Origin: Bremia lactucae
Taxonomy: Eukaryota; Oomycota; Peronosporomycetes; Peronosporales; Peronosporaceae
DNA: 12,624 nt
Direction: 5' to 3'
Assembly: GCF_004359215.1 (NCBI RefSeq)
Contig: NC_090610.1
Span: 15,908,682-15,921,305 of the forward strand
In this document: positions 1 through 7,173 of the stretch, in pieces
Layout of the letters: every line of letters begins with the position of its first letter
Position numbering within the stretch: position 1 is the stretch's first letter
The notes under the pieces: model-generated
Told to the model about the DNA's origin: nothing
Databases searched by the model: none
What the model saw: the letters and a program-made list of their open reading frames with translations, nothing else
Program-made: the position numbers and the translations under genes

Positions 1-227
1 AGAGTTTCGGGACGACGCGTTTGCGTCATCCCAGGTACAGGGGTCTGTACCTGTTGTAATCTCAACAGTTCCGCCTGTTGAGAGCCTTGCTGATTCAGCA
101 AGGCTACTTTTTCCTTCATCTCGTCAAGTTCATGTTGTATGAACTTGGCGACGGTTGAATGGAGGGCATCTCTGTCTAAGTTGGACAGTAATGCCAGGAT
201 TGCATCGTTTCCTACGGTCGAACTCAT
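1..227 (-). CDS. gag-like N-terminal fragment (retrotransposon structural protein), truncated by window edge
   Basis: The frame opens with ATG at 227-225 on the minus strand and stays open for 75 codons to the edge of the window. The visible part begins MSSTVGNDAILALLSNLDRD. It continues with a charged, leucine- and glutamine-rich segment (residues about 30-60) that looks like an amphipathic helix or coiled coil, and then turns Pro/Thr-rich. Position just downstream of LTR and primer site is where gag starts in LTR retrotransposons; gag would package element RNA into virus-like particles. No zinc knuckle or capsid core is visible in this fragment, so the gag call rests on position and composition. 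The coding DNA is itself built from consecutive perfect inverted repeats, which is odd for coding sequence. Confidence 0.55.
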   Translation of the reverse strand, partial: MSSTVGNDAILALLSNLDRDALHSTVAKFIQHELDEMKEKVALLNQQGSQQAELLRLQQVQTPVPGMTQTRRPET

Positions 228-328
228 TCGTTCAACCGCACTCCTTTCTATATCACTTAGAAAGGAGTAGCTTTCAGGGGAAACGTGATGCGTATTCCCA
301 CTATCATCTAACATGTCCATGTTAGATG
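14..328. repeat. tandem hairpins through gag start and leader
   Basis: Inverted repeats (arm/arm): 14-18/23-27, 32-40/45-53, 60-68/75-83, 84-92/96-104, 125-133/139-147, 165-169 with 172-176/184-188 with 191-195 (two-step stem), 240-250/258-268 and 305-315/318-328. Arms are 5-11 bp, all perfect, with loops of 2-9 nt. A longer-range pair 152-159/231-238 encloses the presumed gag start codon. They follow each other almost without gaps. Confidence 0.85.
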
Positions 329-360
329 TGGGAAATGTGGTCCTTGGACGGACTACAAAG

Positions 361-368
361 TGCTACCA
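361..368 (-). other. primer-binding-site-like sequence
   Basis: On the minus strand TGGTAGCA starts two nucleotides after the LTR end. It is complementary to the ...TGCTACCA end expected of a charged-type initiator tRNA-Met 3' terminus, the primer of many retrotransposons. The match beyond the first eight bases (CTTTG follows) is not convincing, so the tRNA identity is tentative. Confidence 0.5.
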
Positions 369-386
369 GGTGTAACGGGGCACTAC

Positions 387-509
387 GACTTGTACTGTTT
401 CAGTACAAGTCCACTTCGCACTGCTTCAGTTGCGAGTGGTGCCTTACGTTATTTCACGTACACTAGTACGTGCAGAGGAAGACTTCTCTTAAGGTAACTA
501 GCTTAAGAG
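387..509. repeat. hairpins in the R/U5 side of the LTR
   Basis: Inverted repeats at 387-397/401-411 (11 bp arms, 3-nt loop), 411-423/427-439 (a long stem with single-base bulges on each side), 455-461/466-472 (7 bp) and 486-493/502-509 (8 bp). The first two are directly adjacent, so they could fold as neighbouring stems in the element RNA. Confidence 0.85.
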
Positions 510-670
510 GGTAAAATGAAAACTGTATTAATATAATTAAGTGTCTCTTTTTCTATCTTTGTAAATGCTAACTTAATTAAAATCTAATACTAAACTTGTA
601 ATTGAATTCTTATCTCTATCTTATCGGTAACCCTCTCTTTGAATACTCCTACAGCTGATTAGTCTGCGGA

Positions 671-830
671 ATAAATAGATATAATGGTCTATACCTATTT
701 ATGGATAATAATTCTGAATATTACTATATAAAGTAATATCCTCCAAATAAAAATATTATCTACCTTTTAGATAATATATAAATTAACAACCTTTAAGTGT
801 TAATTTCATGTAACGATACACCCCGTTACA
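671..830. repeat. hairpins in the U3 end of the LTR
   Basis: Inverted repeats at 671-678/695-702, 718-725/732-739, 753-762/768-777 (10 bp), 780-788/798-806 (9 bp) and 809-815/824-830. The last lies inside the LTR terminus, so the terminal TGTAACG is repeated in inverted form 15 bases further in. All have counterparts in the second LTR copy at the right end of the window. Confidence 0.85.
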
Positions 831-938
831 GATAGTAGGTATAGGATGTGTTAACGATAAACGACCGACTTTCAACTGAGTTTGAGATTAAACATAAAAA
901 AAACTCGTTGCAAATAAAATATTTCAAACAGAAAAACT

Positions 939-2359
939 ATGTATCGCACATCGCCTCAAACCAAACGAAATGACCGAGGAACGCGCAGGTGCATTCCTCT
1001 ATTTCAATGGCGGTCATGCAGACTATGTTGTCACTTTCGCTCACGGATATTTCTTGCTGAAGAATTTATTGCTGAATGTAGAAAGATCAAGCAGGAGATG
1101 CTGGACTTATTACGCTCTAAACACCAGCTACCCCAGGACGCTCTTGACTGGATAGAAGAGGTCGTCGAGTACAATTGCATCGGTGGAAAGCTAAATCGTG
1201 GAATCAGCGTCGTTCACTGGTAAGTTGCTATTTGATCTTGCAGGAATCAGCAGAGACGTTCCATTATGTGAAAATTTATCATAAAGTACGCAGGCGATGG
1301 CACCTGGAAAGATTCTCACCTCGGAACTAAAGGGAAAGGCTATTGTTTTAGGATGGTGCATTGAATGGGTTAGTCAAATTATTACGTTATTCGCAATATG
1401 TAATGGCCTCACCACGTGGCTTTCAGGCCGCTTAGCTGCAAGCGTTCTTTTTAATTGCAGACGATATCATGGACGATTCTATGACGCGTCGTAGCCGACC
1501 GTGCTGGTATCGCAAGCCTAACGTCAAGATGATTGCTATCAATGACGCATTTCTGCTTGAATCGTTTGTCTTTCAAATTCTGAAAAAGCATTTTCGCACG
1601 GAGCCATTTTATCTTGATTTAGTAGAATCCTTCCACGAAGTACGGATATTTTAGTTTGATGTATTGAAATCTGAAGACTGTAAGACATTGATGATCATTA
1701 TTGTTGCATACAGGTTGTGCTTCACACGGAAATTGGTCAGCTGTTGGATCTAACATCGCAACCGCTGGACGGCAAGGTAGATCTGGGCCGCTTTAGCATT
1801 GAGCGGTAAGAAGTTATTTTCTAGAGAATAGAGCTTTTGCAGACACTAACATCAAACATATTATGGCTCACGTAGATATCGTCAGATTGTTATTAATAAA
1901 ACGGCGCACTACACGTTTTATCTCCCTGTTGTATGCGCCTTGTATCTGAATGGAGTTGTTGACGAGGCCTCGCATAACCTGACGAAGAAAATCTGCCTGC
2001 AAATTGGCGAGTACTTCCAGATACAAGACGATTTTCTCGACTGTTTTGGCGATGAATCAGTAACTGGCAAAGTGGGCACGGATATTCAGGACAACAAGTG
2101 TAGCTGGCTTGTTGTTCAGGCTTTAAATCGTGCGACGCTCGAGCAGAGGGAGGCACTGAAGAAAAATTACGGCAGCAACGACGTTGAATGTGTTGCAGCC
2201 GTTAAGCAATTATATTGTGAGCTCGACCTTGTTGGAGTCTATCGCCGCTACGAAGACGACACTTACAAGTCGCTTACAGACGAAATCTCGAAGGTGAAGA
2301 TGATGCCATCAGAGGTGTTCACTTTGCTTGTTAACATGATCTTCAAGCGCAATAAATAA
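939..2359 (+). CDS. farnesyl pyrophosphate synthase, five exons, N-terminal frame conflict
   Basis: Catalyses condensation of DMAPP and then geranyl-PP with IPP to farnesyl-PP, the precursor for dolichol, ubiquinone and protein prenylation. Exons by frame and GT..AG sites: 939-1219, 1287-1368, 1436-1639, 1714-1805, 1876-2359 (introns 67, 67, 74, 70 nt), joining to 380 residues. Seen: GGKLNRG near residue 85, LGWCIEW, the first Asp-rich motif DDIMD (130-134) preceded by FF at positions -5/-4 as in eukaryotic FPP-forming enzymes, the KT pair at 228-229, the second motif DDFLD (271-275) and a basic C-terminus KRNK. Odd: a natural-looking start at 970 ([12 protein letters not shown]...) is in another frame. 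The conserved part only becomes readable near 1050 in the frame opened by ATG 939, whose first ~37 residues look non-native. A 1-nt deletion or 2-nt insertion near 1048-1055 would explain this. The usual Gly after TRR is Ser (TRRSRPCW). Family call is very sure; an intact N-terminus is not. Confidence 0.9.
2351..2356 (+). promoter_or_regulatory. AATAAA overlapping the FPP synthase stop codon
   Basis: AATAAATAAAA begins inside the last two sense codons and contains the stop codon. It could serve as a polyadenylation signal, though its position so close to the stop and the weak use of AATAAA in oomycetes make this uncertain. Confidence 0.25.
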
Positions 2360-3438
2360 AAGTCAACTCTTTCAAATAGCACTATCAATGGATTTTTGAT
2401 GATCAGCGGCTCAGCAATTTTGCTTTTCCATCTGGTCCACGTATTTAATTTCCAAGTGTTTGGCGAATGCTTTCAGCTGAATGATGACCACATGACACTG
2501 TCAAACTGAAACGCAACGAGGTAATGCGCGTTTGGTGCAATAAGAAAGCTATAGCAGAAACTCGGCAATCTGGGCACAAGAATAAATGAAAGCAACATCT
2601 TGTAGGCTGAAATAAGTTTTTATCCGTTGCTATGTATTTTAATTGAGGCGAAAGTAACCATCTTGATAAAAAACGGAGTTAATGTGATGTACCAAGCATT
2701 GACATCAAGTAGTCACAGTCTTGGCAACCGAAAATTTTTGGGATTCAAATTGGCGCTATGCTAGCTAAAATCAGTGGCTACGACACTTCAAGAATCACCA
2801 AAGGACCAGCTCTCAGCCGTGATTGACCACCAAGAAAAAAAGATGCTCAAATACTTAAGCTACCAAAAAACATGCTGCTCGAAGAACAATAATCTCGTAG
2901 AAAAAAGATAAACACATGGCGCGCATGAAAGCTGAGGTAACTTTACAATCGATAATGTCGTCTGCGAAGCAAAGTTTTCACGATGACCTCTACACGTGAA
3001 CGCTGATAAGGACTCTCAGTAGGAGAAAGCTGTCAATAAAGCGCAAATTAAGTATCCGAAGTCATTTTGCGATTTAGACTCAGAAACTGCCTACCCTCCA
3101 TGAAAGCGCGACTAATTTACATCACAATGAGTTATATTTTGTGCTTGCAGTGAAAAGGTGTCTGTTCCGATGATCAGGGTACTTTGGGTCTTAAGCAACA
3201 ACCGTCACGACCATTCACGGATGCTCTTGCACGCTGAATGGTAAATATTGATGTGATGGCATGTCTCCCGCTGTGTGAGTCTCGCAATTGAATTCAAGTT
3301 TCCATATAGAAAAATCGAAGTGCAAACAATAAGTTAGCTATGTGTAACTGTGGTAAGTACAGTTGGTTTACACACATGCTTGCTCCAGTTCGTTACAGAA
3401 AAATGTAAACTGGGTTGCTGCGGTCATGATTTAGGTAG

Positions 3439-3672
3439 AATCCATCTTCACGCGATGTTGAGGGCTGTAATAACATTAGAGGTCTTGAGAATGCTTACGT
3501 GACTTCAAGCGCTTGTGGCGAGCACATTAATCAAGTTGACAAAGACTTCATTAAAAGCTACTTTGCTTTATGGGCAATAGCTCATATAGCAAGTTTAAAT
3601 ACAATGGTGCTCGCCGATGACGGAACTCATGAGCACGAAAGCGCAGATCTCAATACTATGGGCTGCTCTTAG
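3439..3672 (+). pseudogene. possible relic of a small secreted protein gene
   Basis: The frame is open for 77 codons between stops at 3436 and 3670 but has no usable start: its only ATG is internal, near codon 56. From 3553 it reads KSYFALWAIAHIASLNTM, a basic residue followed by a hydrophobic stretch, and then Ala-Asp-Asp and a polar, acidic segment. That profile resembles the signal peptide and early mature region of secreted oomycete proteins. The codon just before the lysine is ATT, not ATG. No effector motif (RxLR, dEER) follows in this frame. A chance open frame is a real alternative. Confidence 0.25.
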
Positions 3673-3810
3673 ACGCAATTTAAACGAAATACAATAATAT
3701 TCGTAGTCATGTGGTTTAAAAGCAAGACTGGATCAAACTTTGTGTCTTGACTCAAATTGAAGGTACAGAAAATAGTGCGTACTTCTTAAAACTGGCAAAC
3801 ATTTTATCAC

Positions 3811-3851
3811 TTGCATCAGATCGTTGCTCCATTTGTCACGATCTGATGCAA
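3811..3851. repeat. perfect 14-bp inverted repeat with 13-nt loop
   Basis: TTGCATCAGATCGT at 3811-3824 is matched by its exact reverse complement at 3838-3851. It lies about 220 bp beyond the 3' end of the GSK3 kinase gene, in the spacer between convergent genes. Function is unknown; it could be a remnant of a small mobile element or a 3'-end structure of a transcript. Confidence 0.85.
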
Positions 3852-4070
3852 ATTCAAAAAGAACACGAACTTATTTCGTTCGACAACCCTCAAGCATTTA
3901 AAAGGAACTTAGCACGAAACGCAATTCGGCAACCAACGTCCCTTTTTATGAGATAATAAGTCTAGAATCGCTACCAAGACCACAGCCACAAGTATATACA
4001 AAAGGTACAAGCAAAATACATTCCTTGTCCCCCTACTAAATGTCAGGGTGGATCTCGGGGGCTTAAGCAT

Positions 4071-5639
4071 TCAAAAAGTCCCATGAGCTGCTGCATCAGG
4101 CCATGTTCCGTCCTCTAATACCACCCAATTGGAAGAATTTCGCTCATGAGCCGGAACTAAAATCTCGCGCGTACTAACATTTACTTGCGACAGTTCTGTA
4201 CAAATGACATGATCATTAATATACAGCACAAGCCGCAAGTAAAAAAAAATCCATTGATTTGTACCTTCCATTGTAAAATCAAATAGAGGAGGTGCCGGTG
4301 AATCATCGGGCAACTTGAGGCCTTTCTGTCGCAGCTCATCAAAAAATGGGTGTGCCGTGGCTTCAAGAGGTTTAACACGCCTATTCATACAACTCATCAG
4401 CACCCCATTCAGAGCCCAATCACTGTAATAAAACGCACTCTTTAGGATCATAGACCAGCATCTTGGACAGCAGATCTATCGCATCAGGAGGAGTCCGAGA
4501 CCGAAAAATTTTGCTCCACGAATGGGCTTTAATTTGCGGGAACTGAAATTCCGTATAATTTGGATTCATAGCTTCAATCTCCTCACGTTGCGGCGTACCT
4601 AAAACTTTGATAATTTCAACCAGCTGGTCGACACCACTTTCGCCTGGGAACAAAGGCTGTCCCAGCAATAGCTCTGCGCATACACAACCTAGTGACCAGA
4701 TATCTAAAAAGCGTTGCAATCATAATCAGCTAAATTATACAATTTTCATGACTTCCGGGTTATGACCGACCAATTGCTGTCGTGTAATCTGTGGCACCAA
4801 ATATCAACTCCGGAGCACGGTAATAGCGCGAGCAAATGTACGACACGTTCGGTTCATTCTTTTGTAAAACCTTAGCACTTCCGAAATCGCACAGCTTGAC
4901 CACGTGCGATCTGGGATCAAGCAGTAAATTTTGCGGTTTGATATCACGATGGCAAATGCCCATCGTGTGGATATACGCCAGCGCACGACAAATTTGGTAG
5001 ATATAAAGCTTCACGAGTACAACTGGCATGTACTGTTTTGCCTTCTGTAGTTGCCTGGCAACGCCATATACTGTGTCGGGTATAAATTCAAGCACAAGAT
5101 TCAGATAAAGCTCATCGGGCTTCTCTCCGTTACAGTAAAAACAATGCTTGAGTTGGACTATGTTCACGTGGTGCAATTGTCTCATGATCTGCAACTCGCG
5201 ATTCTATCAAAAAACAAATTAAACAATAAGAATTTGCAACGACAAATCTTATGAAAGTCTCACACCTTAAAACGCTTGTCCTGCAGCACCTTTTTGATGG
5301 CCACAATTTCGCCTGTTTCTTCCACAGTAGCTTGAAACACGACACCGAACGAGCCGTTGCCAATGATTCGCTCGGCCGAGTAGTGGATTGTTTTGCCCTA
5401 TACGGTAGTTTTGTACGATGAATGATAAGCCACGATCTTTCATTAAAACGTTGCAAGCGTACATCTGACAATGTGTGCGATGAGTCGCCCACTGAGATGC
5501 CCGTGCTTTCATTGCGCATGTCTTCCTTTGACTTCGTAATGGACATTGTCGTCTGAACAGTTGTTATCTCTTCGTCCACTTTAAGATCCAGCGTCGGATC
5601 TTTGGGCGCCGACTTTGGTGGAATGGAGGCATCGCTCAT
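4071..5639 (-). CDS. GSK3/shaggy-type Ser/Thr protein kinase, six exons
   Basis: Phosphorylates, usually primed, substrates in signalling and metabolism. Exons on the minus strand: 5639-5463, 5397-5266, 5203-4771, 4703-4439, 4380-4265, 4195-4071 (introns 65, 62, 67, 58, 69 nt), joining to 415 residues. Seen: Gly loop GNGSFGVV (72-79), AIKK with Lys94, Glu106 in [12 protein letters not shown] (Asp190), DFGSAK (Asp209) and the GSK3 hallmark [20 protein letters not shown] with the activating Tyr225. The three phosphate-pocket residues of GSK3 are present (Arg105, Arg189, Lys214), so primed-substrate recognition should be intact. The first 59 residues are a low-complexity N-terminus without an evident inhibitory serine motif like that of animal GSK3-beta. 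The exon 1/2 junction (Asp|Gly before GKTIHYSAE) is inferred from frame; the other junctions are well fixed by conserved sequence. The start is the only Met in frame close to the kinase. Confidence 0.95.
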
Positions 5640-5737
5640 GGCGACTTCGGCGGGCGAGGCTCGGGAGGCTTTTGACAACAGACAGGGGGATTGTAAAAGA
5701 GCATACGAAAAGCAAGTTGACAAAGTTTTAATCTCAC

Positions 5738-5759
5738 GGAGAAAATGTTCTGCGATTAG
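5738..5759 (-). promoter_or_regulatory. possible oomycete core-promoter elements of the GSK3 gene
   Basis: About 100 bp upstream of the start codon, the minus strand has GCTAATC followed six bases later by CATTTTCTC. These resemble the oomycete initiator (GCTCATT-like) and its flanking promoter region (CAWTTTNYY). The spacing is three bases longer than the consensus and the initiator half matches only partly. Confidence 0.3.
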
Positions 5760-6346
5760 CCAAAAATAAGACCAATCTAGGATTGGGAACAAATTTTGTG
5801 AAACTTCAACGAAGTTGAGATTTTCAATACAGAAACAAAAATACGAAATACCATACGAAAATATCATAAGTAGACCTAAATTAGAGTCGATGATTTTTAA
5901 TTGTTTGGGCGGTTTCTGCTTCAAGTATTTCTTTACAAAAAAAAGAATTACGTGCATGCCTAAATGATATTTGAGATCCTAATGTCACAAAATTTGTTTT
6001 ATGCCAATTTTTAAGCGCAATAAGATTAAAAAAAATAACAAATGCTCACCAACTGGACGGACTTGGGTGTGACTGTGAAACTGCAACCATGTCGCCGAAT
6101 AATTGAAGTCGATTAGAGTGAGTGAAATGGCGTACTTTATGAGGCGTATCAAGGGCTAATTCCTGTGAGATTCATATGGAAGCTTGCACTAAAAACAAAC
6201 AATCGAGCGCAGTTAGTATCAATTTCAATATAATGACCAGGACAATCCTGCAGGGGTCACCGTCCTTTAATGACGTGATTTGAGTCTCTGCAATTCTTGA
6301 CCCCTTGCAGTCTGCTGCACAGGATATATAGAGCAGCTGTTTCGTA

Positions 6347-6793
6347 ATGGAGGCATTGGGAAGTTGTAGCGGTTCAATCTGATCGTTTAAGTTAAAGTAA
6401 AGGAGATTGCACCTATTTCATCACGAACACCACACGATATCTTTAAAAAAGTTAACGTCGCAATGTTCGCAGCTACGCGAAGCCTTACAAAGAGATTTGA
6501 CTCTGCAGCGTCACCTCCTGGAGCTTTTGCGTGTCCTTAAGCACTATCCACGATCTCGTTTGACGAAGACGGTGGCTCAACAGCTGGTCTAGCAACGAGT
6601 CTTCGTGCGGATTCCAGGGCTTGAGACCGTAGCGACTGATAGCATCTGTAACATTTAAATTGTGTTATGGTGCCCTTATGGCCGAAAAATCGATTGTATC
6701 TTCTTATGCTTCACTATGCGGCGCTCTCTGACAAAGCTAGAGATCCATCAGTTAGAAGTAGAAGCTGAGAACGATACATTGGAGGAGAAATGA
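6347..6793 (+). pseudogene. broken coiled-coil-like reading frame
   Basis: Starting at ATG 6347, a single frame contains two protein-like stretches separated by in-frame stops (at 6380, 6395, 6590, 6656 and 6791). The stretches are residues encoded at 6407-6589 (heptad-like Leu, Gln and Arg, e.g. LREALQRDLTLQRHLLELL) and at 6716-6790 (MRRSLTKLEIHQLEVEAEN, ending at TGA 6791). Both look like amphipathic helices, and both fall in the same frame as the ATG. I do not recognise a family. It may be a decayed gene, or an expressed gene whose introns I cannot delimit. Confidence 0.3.
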
Positions 6794-7173
6794 CGGTAAC
6801 ATCGTGTGCAACGATCATCACTACAATTACGGGTACTGGGTGTGTATTTTTTCTGTATTAAATCACTTGCACGGACGCGTAATGGAAAACCAACTACGGA
6901 TAGAGCGAAATTGTCACGCAATGACCCATGATATCTCAGATTTCATTGGTTTAATTGGTTGATTTCTAGGACACTCGTACTCGCACAGCTCGACGACATC
7001 CGGAAATGGCAAAGATGCCGCCCGTAACATCCGCGACAGAGTACGTGGGGACACACGATTTGTTCAAGAGAAAAGATACACTTTTTGCTGGCATTAAGCT
7101 GGTATTGTGAAGCAGCATGAGGTGTTTAACTCGTAGCTGTCGCTGTTGTCATAATCATTTTGCTTGTTTTAAA

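Larger units (their letters stand above)
1..830 (-). mobile_element. 5' part of an LTR retrotransposon (LTR, leader, start of gag), cut by the window edge
   Basis: Read on the minus strand, the order is a 460-bp LTR (830 to 371), a 2-nt spacer, a tRNA-primer-like site (368 to 361), a leader of about 130 nt and an open reading frame starting at 227 that leaves the window at base 1. This is the order of the 5' end of an LTR retrotransposon. The same LTR terminus recurs inverted at 12350, which shows it is a dispersed repeat. Superfamily (Ty3/gypsy or Ty1/copia) cannot be decided because no protease, reverse transcriptase or integrase lies in the window. The other LTR and the target-site duplication are also outside, so integrity and age cannot be judged. 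Confidence 0.8.
371..830 (-). repeat. complete LTR, 460 bp, minus orientation
   Basis: On the minus strand it begins TGTAACGGGG at 830 and ends CCCCGTTACA at 371. These are perfect 10-bp terminal inverted repeats with the TG..CA ends required by integrases. The first 275 bp align along their length with the plus-strand repeat at 12350-12624, with scattered substitutions and small indels. The U3 side faces the farnesyl pyrophosphate synthase gene. The LTR is AT-rich in its first two thirds and packed with hairpins. I could not place a TATA box or polyadenylation site reliably. Confidence 0.85.
2360..4070. other. spacer between convergent genes, no intact gene seen
   Basis: About 1.7 kb lies between the 3' ends of the FPP synthase (+) and the GSK3 kinase (-). 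It is moderately AT-rich. It contains short stretches that read like worn coding sequence on the plus strand (for example 2765-2908, rich in Glu, Lys, Gln and Ser with no stop, and 3439-3672) but no frame with a start, length and recognisable domain. A 69-codon frame at 3747-3956 has no ATG and no family resemblance that I can see. One strong inverted repeat lies at 3811-3851. Confidence 0.6.
5640..7173. other. spacer between GSK3 start and helicase stop, no intact gene seen
   Basis: About 1.5 kb. The GSK3-proximal 400 bp is AT-rich and is presumably its promoter and 5' UTR. Bases 6347-6793 carry plus-strand coding-like remnants listed separately. An imperfect inverted repeat, TGCAGGGGTCA at 6249-6259 against 6298-6309 with one extra base, and a TATA-like ATATATA at 6324-6330 precede them. 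In 6794-7173 I see nothing recognisable. Confidence 0.6.

Noticed and set aside
1..530. CRISPR array, because of regularly spaced palindromic units
   Set aside because: The palindromes all differ in sequence; there is no common repeat and no spacer pattern, and the context is eukaryotic.
371..830. Reading the 460-bp repeat as a MITE or DNA transposon because of its 10-bp terminal inverted repeat
   Set aside because: TG..CA ends, an adjacent primer-binding-like site and a gag-like frame downstream fit an LTR better. No target-site duplication flanks this unit as it would a MITE (TACCAGG before, GATAGTA after).
1048..1056. Programmed ribosomal frameshift in FPP synthase exon 1
   Set aside because: No canonical slippery heptamer or downstream structure is evident, and programmed shifting is not known for this enzyme. 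An indel or sequencing error is simpler.
3747..3956. 69-codon plus-strand frame in the convergent spacer
   Set aside because: It begins with TTG, matches no family I know, and about a fifth of it is the 14-bp inverted repeat. Kept only as spacer content.
5640..5957. In-frame upstream extension of GSK3 exon 1 (more than 100 residues to an ATG at 5957)
   Set aside because: The extension is rich in Phe, Leu and Lys from AT-rich DNA and looks like untranslated promoter sequence. The Met at 5639 starts a typical kinase N-terminus.
6238..6309. Small inverted repeats (6238-6242/6246-6250 and 6249-6259/6298-6309) as an operator or mobile-element end
   Set aside because: Arms are short or imperfect, and such pairs are expected by chance in 1.5 kb of spacer.
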